Below, piece after piece: positions 17,574 through 26,305 of a DNA stretch of 64,000 nt. The first letter of the stretch is position 1; every line of letters begins with the position of its first letter. This stretch comes from Plantactinospora soyae (GTDB lineage Bacteria > Actinomycetota > Actinomycetes > Mycobacteriales > Micromonosporaceae), in the NCBI RefSeq assembly GCF_014874095.1, contig NZ_JADBEB010000001.1:2728001-2792000 (forward strand), in the 5' to 3' direction. The position numbers were made by a program, and so were the translations under genes. The notes below the pieces were generated by a model. It was not told the origin of the DNA. It did not search any database and was given only the letters and a program-made list of their open reading frames with translations.

Positions 17574-18164
17574 GTGACTGATCTGGTGACCGGCGTCGAC
17601 GGCCTGGCCCGCTGCGGCTGGGGCGCGAGCACGCCCGACTACGCCGCCTACCACGACGAGGAGTGGGGCCGGCCGCTGCACGGCGACGACGCCCTCTACG
17701 AGCGCCTGAGTCTGGAGGCGTTCCAGTCGGGGCTCTCCTGGCTGACCATCCTGCGGAAACGCCCCGCGTTCCGGAGCGCCTTCCACGGGTTCCGGCTGGA
17801 GACCGTCGCCCGGTACGACGAAACGGACATTGCCCGGCTGATGGGCGACGTCGGGATCGTACGGAACCGGGCCAAGATCGAAGCGGCGATCGCCAACGCC
17901 CGGGCCGCCCTGGACCTGCCGGACGGACTGGCGACGCTGCTCTGGTCCTTCGCCCCCGACGCCCGGGCGACCCGGCCCGGGTCCTTCGCCTCGGTGCCGG
18001 CCATCACCGCCGAGTCGACCGCGATGGCGAAGGCGCTCAAGAAGCGCGGTTTCCGTTTCGTCGGACCCACTACCGCGTACGCGCTGATGCAGGCCACCGG
18101 AATGGTGGACGACCATCTCGACGGTTGCCACGTGAAACGGCCGGCCGCCGCCGTGATGGGATAA
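17574..18164 (+). CDS. tag: DNA-3-methyladenine glycosylase I
   Basis: A 196-residue base-excision enzyme removing 3-methyladenine from DNA. The family's zinc-snap ligands are visible: Cys14 (RCGWG), His27 (YHDEEWGRP) and the C-terminal HLDGCH pair. The pocket motif FQSGLSWLTILRKR and the HhH-like GIVRNRAKI segment are present. The GTG at 17574 follows the SRPBCC gene by 74 bases. Rv1210 (tagA) lies at the same place in M. tuberculosis, upstream of Rv1211, here displaced to 23496. Confidence 0.93.
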   Translation: MTDLVTGVDGLARCGWGASTPDYAAYHDEEWGRPLHGDDALYERLSLEAFQSGLSWLTILRKRPAFRSAFHGFRLETVARYDETDIARLMGDVGIVRNRAKIEAAIANARAALDLPDGLATLLWSFAPDARATRPGSFASVPAITAESTAMAKALKKRGFRFVGPTTAYALMQATGMVDDHLDGCHVKRPAAAVMG

Positions 18165-18248
18165 CCGGATGAGGCAGTGGGATGAGCGGACCGGCCGGCT
18201 CGGCGGGCGGGAGCCGCAGGGCGGGCCGGAGCGTGGCGGAGTGCCGGC

Positions 18249-18314
18249 ATGAGCGAGCGGATCGGCCGGCGCAGGGCTGAGCGGCTTCTGACGGCGCCGG
18301 GCGCGGCGAGGTGA
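18249..18314 (+). CDS. 21-residue upstream ORF ahead of 18317 gene
   Basis: ATG at 18249 opens MSERIGRRRAERLL..., which stops with TGA at 18312-18314, two bases before the next start, inside that gene's ribosome site GAGGTG. Its own upstream region has GGAG. It is Arg-rich like the korA leader's AERSE segment. Short ORFs opening MSER are remembered upstream of many Micromonosporaceae genes; that needs a genome search. It could simply keep ribosomes near the true start. Confidence 0.35.
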   Translation: MSERIGRRRAERLLTAPGAAR

Positions 18315-18316
18315 CC

Positions 18317-18913
18317 ATGAGCGAGACGGTTCTGGCCGGCGCGTGGGCGGTGGTCATCCCCGGCGAGCGTTACGAGGCGGAGCGGCTGTTCCACCACGAC
18401 ACCCTGGAGCTGACCGGCCTGGGCGGTGGGGACCGGCCCGGCCCCGGCGACCCGGTGCTGGTGGTACGCGACGAGCAGCCGCCCTCCGTGGTGGCGCTCG
18501 GCAGGGTGGTGGCGACCGGCGGGATCGAGGAGCCGGACCCGGACGATCCGCAGTCGGGGCCGGAGGAGGGCACCGCGCTGGCGGTGACGTACACCCGGCA
18601 GGTGTTCGACGCGCCGGTGCCGGCCGACCAGCTCGCCCTCGACGGCCCGGTGACCCGGATCGACCCGGCGGTCTACCACGAGCTGGCCGGACGGGTCGGG
18701 CCCGCGCCCGATCGCCGGAAGTGGCTGGTCAGCCTGGACATGCCGATCGAGGCGACGACCTCGGCCGAGGCGGTCCGGCTGTTCTGGGCGTACGTGCAGG
18801 AGCTGGGGCCACGGGAGCTGCCCGCCTTCGTCGCCCCGGTCGACGACGAACTCGCGATGCAGGCGTTCGTGCTCGGCGTCGAGGCCAACCAGGATCCCGA
18901 AGAGGAAGACTGA
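18317..18913 (+). CDS. Conserved actinobacterial hypothetical protein
   Basis: A 198-residue acidic soluble protein. It has a beta-rich N-terminal half (WAVVIPGERYEAERLFHHDT, PVLVVRDEQPPSVVALGRVV), reminiscent of an EVE/PUA-like fold only by pattern, and a helical C-terminal half ending in EANQDPEEED. No catalytic motif is recognised. The ATG at 18317 with GAGGTG six bases upstream is preferred to the GTG at 18311. Confidence 0.65.
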   Translation: MSETVLAGAWAVVIPGERYEAERLFHHDTLELTGLGGGDRPGPGDPVLVVRDEQPPSVVALGRVVATGGIEEPDPDDPQSGPEEGTALAVTYTRQVFDAPVPADQLALDGPVTRIDPAVYHELAGRVGPAPDRRKWLVSLDMPIEATTSAEAVRLFWAYVQELGPRELPAFVAPVDDELAMQAFVLGVEANQDPEEED

Positions 18914-18924
18914 GCGGTGTTCCG

Positions 18925-18964
18925 CCGGCCTGGCCGGTCGCCCGAGTGCGACCGACCAGGCCGG
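18925..18964. terminator. 17-bp stem between convergent genes
   Basis: Arms 18925-18941 and 18948-18964 pair with a single mismatch around loop CCGAGT, between 18317-18913 (plus) and the DUF1501 gene (minus). Confidence 0.8.
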
Positions 18965-18982
18965 CTGCTGGTGGCGGCCCGG

Positions 18983-20233
18983 TCAGGTCAGGACGTCGGG
19001 CAACCGGCCGGGCCACCGGCCCAGCACCTGGCCCGGATCGGTGTCGAGCACCCGTTCGAGCAGCGTCGCGTAGACGTCCCGGAAGTCGGTGGTGAAGCGC
19101 AGGTCGCCGTCGTCCAGCTCGGTCAGGTTCGGCGCTTCGCCGTAGAGGCCGCCGCGCACCCCCGCGCCGAGCAGGAAGACGTCCGAGGCGGTGCCGTGGT
19201 CGGTACCGTCCGAGGCGTTGGCCCGGACCCGCCGGCCGAACTCCGAGTACACCGCCACCACCACCTTGCGGCCGGCCTCGGTGCTGCCCATCCGGTCGAG
19301 GAAGCCGGACAGCGCCTTGTCGACCTGACCGAGCAGCACGGCCTGGAGCTGCTTCTCGTCCGCGTGGGTGTCGAAGCCGCCCAGTGAGACCGAGAAGACC
19401 CGGCTCGACACGCCCACCTCGACGCACTGCGCGACCAGGTCCAGTTGGGCCTGGAGCGAGCTGCGCGCACCGCCGGTCGCGGTCGCCGCCGGCGCCTCCT
19501 CGGCGTCGGCGTTCTCGGCCTCCTCGGCCGCCGCGGCCTCGCGTACCTCGGTGATCATCGTGTCCACGGCACGCAGGTCGGCGAAGCAGGCCGCCGCCCG
19601 GGCCTGGCCGGCCGGCTCGCCGGGCTCCGCCGCCGCGAGCGAGGCCAGTGTCTTGTCGCCGAGCGGGTGGCGGGCCTGCCGCCCGGTGACCGGTACGGCC
19701 GCTCCGGCGCTGCGGGCACCGGCCAGCAGCGGCGGCAGGGTCGGCTCGAAGGAGACCGCGAGCCGGGGATCCCCGCCCGCTCCGTCCAGCCACCGGCCGA
19801 GCCAACCGGTGCGCTCGGGACGGTCGGGCCGGGCGGTCTGCCAGATGTCCATCGAGCGGAAGTGACTGCGGTCGGGTGTCGGATAGCCGACACCTCGGAC
19901 GATGGCGAGCCGGCCGGCGGTGAACAGCCCGTGCAGTCCGGTCAGCGCCGGGTTCAACCCGACCTGGTCGTCGAGCCGCTTGACCTCCTCGGCCGAGTAC
20001 GCCAACTCGGGGCGGGCGTCGTGGTACGCCGGATCGGCGTACGGGACGACGGTGTTGAGGCCGTCGTTGCCGCCGTACAGGGTGACCAGCACCAGCGTAC
20101 GGCTGTCCTGGTCGCGGTCACCGGCCGTGTCGAACAGGTCGGACAGGCCGTACGCCGTGGCGCCGGCCGCGAGCGCGCCGGCTCCCGTGACGCCACTAGC
20201 GATCAGGAACTTGCGCCGGGTCAGGATGTCCAT
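18983..20233 (-). CDS. DUF1501 Tat-exported protein (sulfatase-like fold)
   Basis: A 416-residue protein with a twin-arginine signal (LTRRKFLIASG, residues 4-14) and a hydrophobic stretch to about 30. The DUF1501 core includes TLYGGNDGLNTVVPY, RSHFRSMDIWQT, SLGGFDTHADE and SEFGRRVRANASDGTDHG, metal-ligand-like His/Asp positions related to the alkaline phosphatase/sulfatase superfamily. An Ala/Glu-rich insertion at about 228-250 breaks the domain. It is co-transcribed with the DUF1800 gene 18 bases upstream, the constant partner of this family. Substrate unknown. Confidence 0.9.
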   Translation of the reverse strand: MDILTRRKFLIASGVTGAGALAAGATAYGLSDLFDTAGDRDQDSRTLVLVTLYGGNDGLNTVVPYADPAYHDARPELAYSAEEVKRLDDQVGLNPALTGLHGLFTAGRLAIVRGVGYPTPDRSHFRSMDIWQTARPDRPERTGWLGRWLDGAGGDPRLAVSFEPTLPPLLAGARSAGAAVPVTGRQARHPLGDKTLASLAAAEPGEPAGQARAAACFADLRAVDTMITEVREAAAAEEAENADAEEAPAATATGGARSSLQAQLDLVAQCVEVGVSSRVFSVSLGGFDTHADEKQLQAVLLGQVDKALSGFLDRMGSTEAGRKVVVAVYSEFGRRVRANASDGTDHGTASDVFLLGAGVRGGLYGEAPNLTELDDGDLRFTTDFRDVYATLLERVLDTDPGQVLGRWPGRLPDVLT

Positions 20234-20251
20234 TCGTTCGTCGCCTCCCGG

Positions 20252-21553
20252 TCAGCAGACGGTGTACTCGGGGCTGATCAACCCGGCGGCGAGCAGTCGC
20301 TCCGGGTCCTCGGCCAGTGCGGTCAGGGCGGTACGGGTACGTGCGGTCCAGCGGTCCACCACGAGCAGCCGGGCCAGCGCGTCCGGGCGTCCGGCGCTCG
20401 GCGCGGCGGAGAGTCCCTGGACGACGGTCGGTGCCGCCGCCCCGGCGAGCAGCGTGGCCAGGCGCATCCGGGCCTGCAACGAGGAGGTGGTCAGCCAGGA
20501 CTCGCCGGCCGGCCAGCCGCCGACACTCGGCGGGCGCAGCGGCACCTGGTCCATCCCGGCCAGCCGGTTGGACAGCTCCTTGCGTTCCTTCTCGGCCAGC
20601 CGGCCGGGCCGGATCCCGAGCTGGCGCATTGCGCCGACGATCCACTCCACCGGCTGTTTGACCAGTTGGTTACGGGTCTGCGCGAAGGCCGGGGCGGTGA
20701 AGATCGCCCGCAGTGTTCCGGTGGTGTCGCCGGTGGCGGCCAACGACTGCGGCGGTGCGGTGTCCCTGCTGGCGAACCGGAACCAGAGCCGGGCCGCGAC
20801 GAAGGCACCGGCCTCGGGGCGGCCGGCCAGCAGCCGGGCGTACGAGTCGGCGTCGAACGCCGCGGTCTGCCCGAGGATCGTCTTCTCGCCGGAATCGTGC
20901 CTCCGGGGCACGAATCTGGCCTTCGCCGCGTTCCGGTCGACCTGCCAGCCGGTCAGCGCCCGCGCCCCGGCCTTCACGTCCGCCTCGGTGTAGTTGCCGA
21001 TGCCGAGGGTGAACAGCTCCATCAGCTCCCGGGCCAGGTTCTCGTTCGGGGCGGCGCGGGTGTTCTTCTGGCCGTCCAGCCACAGGATCAGGGCGGGGTC
21101 CCGGACCATCGCCCGGACGAGCGCCTCGAACCCGCCCCTGCCGTGGGCCCGGAAGGTGTCGAGCTGGCCCAGCATGAGCTGGGCGGACTTCACCTTGCGG
21201 ACGCTGGTCGCCCAGTGTCCGTGCCAGAAGAAGACGAGCTTCTCGGGGAGTTGGTGGTCGGCGGCGACCATCCGGTCCAGCCACCAGTCGGCCAGCCGAC
21301 GGGCCTGTTCGGCCCGCTCCCGCTGGGCCTGCTGCCGCTGCTCCCGGCTGGGCTTCTTGTCGAGTGCGGCAAAGGGATCGGCGCCCAGCCGGGGTACCGG
21401 GGTGGCCGCCGCACCCGCGTCCCGCCCGGTGGGGGAGAGCAATCTGTCCAGCGTCGCCGCCACCCCGTCCCGTTCGGCCGCGTCCACCTCGGCGGCCGTG
21501 GGCCCGAAGGTGGCGCGGCGCAGCAGGTGTGCGACAGCGTCCCGATCGACCAT
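20252..21553 (-). CDS. DUF1800 family protein
   Basis: About 433 residues. The family start VAHLLRRATFGPTAAEVDAA is at the N-terminus; FFWHGHWATS, NENLARELMELFTLGIGNY and ARALTGWQV are signature stretches with conserved His and Glu. DUF1800 and DUF1501 proteins almost always travel together and are predicted to act at the cell surface; the biochemical role is unproven, and this one lacks an obvious signal peptide. The start at 21553 fits the family N-terminus; an ATG at 21565 is equally readable, and neither has a good ribosome site. Confidence 0.88.
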   Translation of the reverse strand: MVDRDAVAHLLRRATFGPTAAEVDAAERDGVAATLDRLLSPTGRDAGAAATPVPRLGADPFAALDKKPSREQRQQAQRERAEQARRLADWWLDRMVAADHQLPEKLVFFWHGHWATSVRKVKSAQLMLGQLDTFRAHGRGGFEALVRAMVRDPALILWLDGQKNTRAAPNENLARELMELFTLGIGNYTEADVKAGARALTGWQVDRNAAKARFVPRRHDSGEKTILGQTAAFDADSYARLLAGRPEAGAFVAARLWFRFASRDTAPPQSLAATGDTTGTLRAIFTAPAFAQTRNQLVKQPVEWIVGAMRQLGIRPGRLAEKERKELSNRLAGMDQVPLRPPSVGGWPAGESWLTTSSLQARMRLATLLAGAAAPTVVQGLSAAPSAGRPDALARLLVVDRWTARTRTALTALAEDPERLLAAGLISPEYTVC

Positions 21554-21696
21554 GTGCCGAACCATAGGACATCGATGTACGAGACTCGTAAAGATCAGGA
21601 TCGGGACGGGTATCTGCCTCGGTTCCGGCGAGGGCGGCGGGGTCGGGGCGGGTCTGTCTCGGCCCCGGCCGCCCTCGGCGGGGTCGGGGCGGCGGG

Positions 21697-22485
21697 TCAG
21701 CGGCCCTCGAACGCCGGCCGGCGCTTGGCCACGAAGGCGGCGGTGGCGGCCCGGTGGTCGGCGGTGGCGCCACAGATCGCCTGCGCCTGCGCCTCGGCGG
21801 CCAGCGCCTCCGACAGGGTCCCCGCGTCGCCGACCGAGAGCTGCCGCTTGATCGCCCCGTACGCCACCGTCGGCCCGGCCGCGAGCCGGGCGGCCAGCTC
21901 CTGCGCGGTGGAGAGCACCAGTTCGTCGTCGACCAGCCGGTTGAGCAGGCCGAGCCGGTGTGCCTCGTCGGCGCCGACCGGTTCGGCGAGCATCAGCAGC
22001 TCGACCGCCTTGGCGTGGCCGACGAGTCGGGGCAGCGACCAGGACGCGCCGGTGTCGCCGGCCAGGCCGACCTTGGCGAAGGCGAGCAGGAAGCTGGTAC
22101 CGGGACCGCCGATCCGGAAGTCGGCGAGGAAGGCCAGCGAGGCGCCGGCTCCGGCTGCCATTCCGCGTACCGCCGCGATCACCGGCTTGGGCAGGCTGGC
22201 CAGCCGGGCCGCGATCGGGTTGTAGTGGGCCCGGACGGTACCCAGGGGATCGGTGTTGCCCGCCTCCAGCGTCGCGGCGTGCTCCCGGAGGTCCTGGCCG
22301 GCGCAGAAGGCCGCCCCGGCGCCGGCGAGCACCACCGCCCGGCAGGACCGGTCCTGCTCCAGCTCGGCGAGGGTGTCGCGGAGCGCCTCCTTCAGCGGCA
22401 CGTCAAGCGAGTTCATCGCGGCGGGACGGTTGAGGGTCAGCGTCACCACCGAATCGGAGCGGTCGATGAGCAACGATTCGGTCAC
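21697..22485 (-). CDS. Enoyl-CoA hydratase/isomerase (PaaG-like)
   Basis: A 262-residue crotonase. Oxyanion-hole motifs are GAGAAFCAGQDLREH and RGMAAGAGASLAFLADFRI; the catalytic region reads VGLAGDTGASWSLPRLVG, an Asp-type active site as in PaaG isomerases and not the double-Glu hydratase type. The GTG at 22485 overlaps the stop of the PaaX-family gene (GTGA), so the two are translationally coupled. With PaaX next to it, a role in phenylacetyl-CoA-like ring isomerisation is plausible, but no other paa genes are in the window. Confidence 0.87.
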   Translation of the reverse strand: MTESLLIDRSDSVVTLTLNRPAAMNSLDVPLKEALRDTLAELEQDRSCRAVVLAGAGAAFCAGQDLREHAATLEAGNTDPLGTVRAHYNPIAARLASLPKPVIAAVRGMAAGAGASLAFLADFRIGGPGTSFLLAFAKVGLAGDTGASWSLPRLVGHAKAVELLMLAEPVGADEAHRLGLLNRLVDDELVLSTAQELAARLAAGPTVAYGAIKRQLSVGDAGTLSEALAAEAQAQAICGATADHRAATAAFVAKRRPAFEGR

Positions 22486-23306
22486 GGTCGTGGACCCTTC
22501 TGTCGGGCGATCCGGCTGGAGCTGTCGAGGCACTGCTCGACGAATCGGTCGGCGGCCGGGCGCAGCCGGGCGGCGTGCCGGTCGAAGAACGCCGCCGCGC
22601 TGGTCCCCGGCCACCGCTCGGGCAGCAGCGCAGGGGGCAGTTGCGGGTCCCGGAAGAGGAAGGTACGCCATGCGTGCACCAGCCTGAACCGGGCGGCGTA
22701 CGCGTCTTCGTCGCAGCTGCGTACGGTCACCGAGGCGAGCAGCGGGCGCTGGCCGGAGACGAAATCCTGGTACGCGTTGCCGATCTCGTCGAGATCCCAG
22801 GCCCGCCGGACCACTCCCATCGCCCCGGGCGTACCGGCGGTGTGGGCGGCGGTGAACCGTTCGTACCGCACTCCGGCCTCGCTGAGCAGGCCGTCCACGT
22901 CCTCACCGGCGCGGGTGGCGACCCAGTTCTGCTCGTCGAGCATGCCGTAACCCAGGTAGCTCAGGTTGGCGGCGAGGCGCTGGCGGTCGCGCCGATTTGT
23001 CGCTGCTTCGAGCACGATGAGGTCGAACCGCCCGTCCCATCCGATTTTGGTGGTTCGGTAGATTCTGGCGGCGGCCTCGTCCAATCTCCTGGCGGCTCTT
23101 GGAGTGAGCAGATAACCGGGTCCAGAGTTGAGTCGGAGCGGGTGCAGCCAACCCTGACGAACCATCCGCGAAACCGCCGTACGGACCGCCGGTGCGGCGA
23201 TCCCCAGCGGGGAGAGTAGTTTGACCAGCGCGGAAACCGGTGCGCGACCGCCCCGGGAACGGAGGTAGTCGCCATACAGGTCGAAGAGTGCCGACCGTGC
23301 CTGCAT
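22482..23306 (-). CDS. PaaX-family transcriptional repressor
   Basis: A 274-residue protein. The winged-helix N-terminus contains LFDLYGDYLRSRGG and PAVRTAVSRMVRQGWL; the PaaX central and C-terminal domains follow (GYLLTPRAARRLDEAAARIY, WRTFLFRDPQLPPALLPERWPG). PaaX proteins repress phenylacetate degradation and are released by phenylacetyl-CoA. It heads a two-gene unit with the crotonase gene. The stretch before the start (23310-23360, with AAGATATGCTAGATGC) is relatively A+T-rich and likely holds its promoter and operator. Confidence 0.9.
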   Translation of the reverse strand: MQARSALFDLYGDYLRSRGGRAPVSALVKLLSPLGIAAPAVRTAVSRMVRQGWLHPLRLNSGPGYLLTPRAARRLDEAAARIYRTTKIGWDGRFDLIVLEAATNRRDRQRLAANLSYLGYGMLDEQNWVATRAGEDVDGLLSEAGVRYERFTAAHTAGTPGAMGVVRRAWDLDEIGNAYQDFVSGQRPLLASVTVRSCDEDAYAARFRLVHAWRTFLFRDPQLPPALLPERWPGTSAAAFFDRHAARLRPAADRFVEQCLDSSSRIARQKGPRP

Positions 23307-23495
23307 GACCGCACATTGTGACACCCCTTCTCAAGATATGCTAGATGCTGTTACATCAGTGCTGGTTCGGTTTGGGTCCGGCGGTGTTCATCAGGGAAAA
23401 TCGTTGGTCGGCACCGCGGCCTTGAGCGCGGTGATGCTGACCAAATGGATGTGGGGCAACCCACCGACCCTGGTGAAGGTCTGAGGGGAGACAAC

Positions 23496-23663
23496 ATGGC
23501 GGCGATGAAGCCGCGGACGGGCGACGGTCCGCTGGAAGTCACCAAGGAGGGCCGGGGCATCGTCATGCGGGTTCCGCTGGAGGGTGGTGGCCGGCTCGTC
23601 GTCGAGATGACTCCCGACGAGGCCAACGCGCTCGGTGACGCGCTGAAGGCCGCCGCCGGCTAA
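23496..23663 (+). CDS. DUF3117 protein (Rv1211-like)
   Basis: A 55-residue protein almost identical in pattern to the actinobacterial DUF3117 family: MAAMKPRTGDGPLEVTKEGR at the start and ANALGDALKAAAG at the end. Rv1211 is reported as a possible calmodulin-like protein; that role is uncertain. The ATG at 23496 has GAGGGGAG nine bases upstream. Two hairpins follow directly, marking a single-gene transcript, as expected for an abundant small protein. Confidence 0.93.
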   Translation: MAAMKPRTGDGPLEVTKEGRGIVMRVPLEGGGRLVVEMTPDEANALGDALKAAAG

Positions 23664-23676
23664 GAGAAACGACGAC

Positions 23677-23706
23677 TCCGCCGGGTGCCACGTGGCACCC
23701 GGCGGA
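23677..23706 (+). terminator. Hairpin after DUF3117
   Basis: TCCGCCGGGTGCCAC followed directly by its exact complement: a 30-base perfect palindrome 13 bases after the stop. Confidence 0.85.
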
Positions 23707-23715
23707 ATCCATCAG

Positions 23716-23748
23716 CCCTGGGCCATCGGCGCTGCCGGTGGCCCAGGG
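23716..23748 (+). terminator. Second tandem hairpin after DUF3117
   Basis: CCCTGGGCCATCGG pairs with CCGGTGGCCCAGGG with one mismatch, loop CGCTG. It backs up the hairpin at 23677. Confidence 0.75.
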
Positions 23749-23829
23749 TCGTGATGCCCGGTCCCGGGGGCGGCCGCGTGGCCGTCCGTACTGTCCTGAT
23801 CCACGATTGTGTTCGGAGGTAGCGTCGGC

Positions 23830-25323
23830 GTGCTGTCGATCCGTCTGGTAGTAGATCCCGCCGGGGTCGACACCCTGGTGCTGCCGGTCCGGCCCGTCGA
23901 AGGGGCGGCTCAGCCCGTCGACGCGACGGCTGCGCTCGTACCCACCTGCCTGGACCTGCCCGCCGAACTGGTGGCCGAGGCGGGCGCGCTGCTGCCGTAC
24001 CTCGAAAAGCCTGGCGTTGCCGGAACGGTGAACCGGTCGATCCGGCCGCTGCTCACCCCCAGCCGGCTCCTGCTGGCTGGCGTGGGTACCGGCGACGAGG
24101 CCGGCTGGCGCTCCGCCGGGGCGGGTATCGCCCGGGCCGCCGTACGTGAGAGTTCGATCACTATAGCGATACCGGTCGATGTTGATCCGGAGGCCGTACG
24201 CGGGCTCGCCGAGGGGCTCTGGTTGGCGTCGTACCGGTTCCGGATGGCCGCCTCCGACACGGGTCCCGCCGCCCCGCCCGCCCTGGCCGAGGTGCTGCTC
24301 GCGGTCGCCGATCCGGAGCGCTACCGGGCGGCCCTCGACACGGCCCGGGTGGTCGCCGAGTCGACCCGGTTCGCCCGGGACCTGACCAACACGCCGTCCT
24401 CGCTCAAGACGCCCGCCTGGTTCGCCGACCAGGTGATCGCGGCGGCGGCCGGGCACGCCGGGCTGACCGTCGACGTCCGGGAACCGGACCGGCTCGCCGC
24501 CGAGGGCTTCGGCGGCATCCTCGCCGTCGGTGGCGGCTCGGCCCAGGGACCCCGGCTGGTCGAGCTGAGCTGGCGGCCCGCAGGCGCGCGGACCCACGTC
24601 GTACTGGTCGGCAAGGGGATCACCTTCGACACCGGCGGCGTCTCGATCAAGCCGCGCGACGGCATGAAACTGATGCGCAAGGACATGGGCGGGGCGGCGG
24701 CGGTGATCGCGGCCACCATCGGTGCCGCCGCGCTCGGCCTTCCGGTCCGGGTGACCGCGCTCGCGCCGCTGGCCGAGAACATGCCGAGCGGTTCGGCGTA
24801 CCGGCCGGGCGACGTGGTACGGCACTACGGCGGCCTGACCAGCGAGAGCACCAACACCGACGCCGAGGGCCGACTGGTGCTCGCCGACGCGCTCGCGTAC
24901 GCCGTGGAGCGGCTGGAGCCGGATCTGCTGGTCGACCTGGCCACCCTCACCGGAGCCAACTCGGTAGCGCTCGGCAAGCGGACCGCCGCGCTCTACAGCG
25001 ACACCGACGAACTCGCCGACGCGGTGCTGTCAGCGGCCGACGCCGCCGGTGAGCGGGCCTGGCGGATGCCGTTGCCGGTGGACTACGCGGAGTACCTCGG
25101 CAGCGACATCGCCGATCTGTACAGCGCGCCGACCCAGGGCGCCGGATCCGTCGTCGCCGCCCTCTACCTGCGCGAGTTCGCCGGTGACCTCCGCGACCGC
25201 TGGCTGCACCTGGACATGTCGGCGCCGTCCTGGTCGGAGGGAAACGACGGCGAGCTGGTCAAGGGCGCGACCGGTTGGGGCGTACGCACCCTGCTCCGCT
25301 GGCTGGCCACCCAGCCCGGCTAG
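23830..25323 (+). CDS. pepA: Leucyl aminopeptidase (M17)
   Basis: A 497-residue cytosolic metallo-aminopeptidase. The N-terminal domain is variable; the catalytic half carries GKGITFDTGGVSIKP (metal-binding Lys and Asp), MRKDMGGAAAVI, ENMPSGSAYRPGDV, the M17 signature NTDAEGRLVLADAL and LATLTGANSVALG. It releases N-terminal residues from peptides with two metal ions. The GTG at 23830 has GGAGG about ten bases upstream; no other good start is in frame. In M. tuberculosis the M17 enzyme (Rv2213) is elsewhere, so this is a local insertion in the otherwise Rv1211-Rv1220 order. Confidence 0.92.
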   Translation: MLSIRLVVDPAGVDTLVLPVRPVEGAAQPVDATAALVPTCLDLPAELVAEAGALLPYLEKPGVAGTVNRSIRPLLTPSRLLLAGVGTGDEAGWRSAGAGIARAAVRESSITIAIPVDVDPEAVRGLAEGLWLASYRFRMAASDTGPAAPPALAEVLLAVADPERYRAALDTARVVAESTRFARDLTNTPSSLKTPAWFADQVIAAAAGHAGLTVDVREPDRLAAEGFGGILAVGGGSAQGPRLVELSWRPAGARTHVVLVGKGITFDTGGVSIKPRDGMKLMRKDMGGAAAVIAATIGAAALGLPVRVTALAPLAENMPSGSAYRPGDVVRHYGGLTSESTNTDAEGRLVLADALAYAVERLEPDLLVDLATLTGANSVALGKRTAALYSDTDELADAVLSAADAAGERAWRMPLPVDYAEYLGSDIADLYSAPTQGAGSVVAALYLREFAGDLRDRWLHLDMSAPSWSEGNDGELVKGATGWGVRTLLRWLATQPG

Positions 25324-25365
25324 GCGTACCGCCCGGGGAGGTTGGTCGCCCCGGCCCGGGCCCGG

Positions 25366-26019
25366 TCAGCGCTTGACGGCGACCAGCAGCCCCTCACCGG
25401 TGGGCAGCAGGGCCGGGATCCAGTCCTCCGACTCGCGGATCGCCTTGGCCACCTCCCGTACGGTCACCGTCTCCACGTCCCGGGCCGCCGGGTCGCCGAT
25501 CCGGCCGGCGGCCAGTGCGCCGTGCAGCGCGAGTACCCCGCCGGGCCGCAGCAGCCGCGTCGCCGCCTCGACACAGGCGCTGTACTCGGCGACCTCCGAG
25601 TCGACGAAGATCAGGTCGTAGACCCCGTCGGCGAGCCGGGGCAGCACGTCCAGCGCCCGGCCGGTGATGATTCGGGTACGCCCCGAGGCGAAGCCCGCCT
25701 CCTGGAAGATCCGTCGGGCGATCCGCTGGTGCTCGGTCTCCACGTCGATCGTGGTGAGGATGCCGTCGGCGCGCATCCCGCGCAGCAGCCAGAGCCCGCT
25801 GACCCCGGTTCCGGTACCGATCTCCACCACCGCCCGGGCACTGCCGGCGGCGGCCAGCAACCGCAGCGTCGCGCCGGTTCCGGGCGTGACCGCGGCGAGA
25901 CCGACCTCGGTGGCCAGACTGCGAGCGGTACGCAGGACCAGATCCTCGGCGACGTACGCTTCGGCGAACTGGAGTGCTTGGGCGGTCGTCGTGCTGACTG
26001 ACCGGGCGACCGTGGCGAT
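25366..26019 (-). CDS. SAM O-methyltransferase (Rv1220c-like), non-standard start
   Basis: Class I methyltransferase with SAM motif VVEIGTGTGVSGLWLL, acidic TTIDVE and IFVDSE, the COMT/CCoAOMT-like family 3. The reading frame conserved with Rv1220c (AQALQFAEAYVAEDLVL, AVTPGTGATLRLL) extends well upstream of the first ATG at 25860, yet no ATG, GTG or TTG occurs in frame there. GGAGG at 26027-26031 suggests translation from the ATC at 26019 (217 residues, near the family length of about 215). Substrate unknown. It is divergent from htrA, as in M. tuberculosis. Confidence 0.8.
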   Translation of the reverse strand: MATVARSVSTTTAQALQFAEAYVAEDLVLRTARSLATEVGLAAVTPGTGATLRLLAAAGSARAVVEIGTGTGVSGLWLLRGMRADGILTTIDVETEHQRIARRIFQEAGFASGRTRIITGRALDVLPRLADGVYDLIFVDSEVAEYSACVEAATRLLRPGGVLALHGALAAGRIGDPAARDVETVTVREVAKAIRESEDWIPALLPTGEGLLVAVKR

Positions 26020-26305
26020 GGGGCACCTCCGGGCGGCAGGGGTGGCGGGGCGGCGAGGCTGGGTATGGCGGTCGGTGGGACGGCGGGAAGAGCGGTCCGG
26101 GGCGGGGTTGCGGGTATGAGCCTAAGGGTGGCGGTACGTGATCGGCAGTCGCGTGCCTCCGATGGTGGCCATGCCTCGGACAACCGATGACCGGTATTCA
26201 GCCATCCGTGCGATCCTGGATGCGGAACCCGGACGCTGCGGCCGGAAGCGGTTGCCCGCGCCCGCGCGGCGCCCGGCTTCAGGGACGGACTGGGAGGCAG
26301 CGAAC

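Noticed and set aside
19445-22225. 926-codon plus-strand open frame across DUF1501/DUF1800/crotonase
   Set aside because: Antisense shadow of recognised minus-strand genes.
26224-26260. ECF-type promoter (GGAAC...GTT) before htrA
   Set aside because: Spacing is about 22 bases instead of 16-17, so the match is not convincing.
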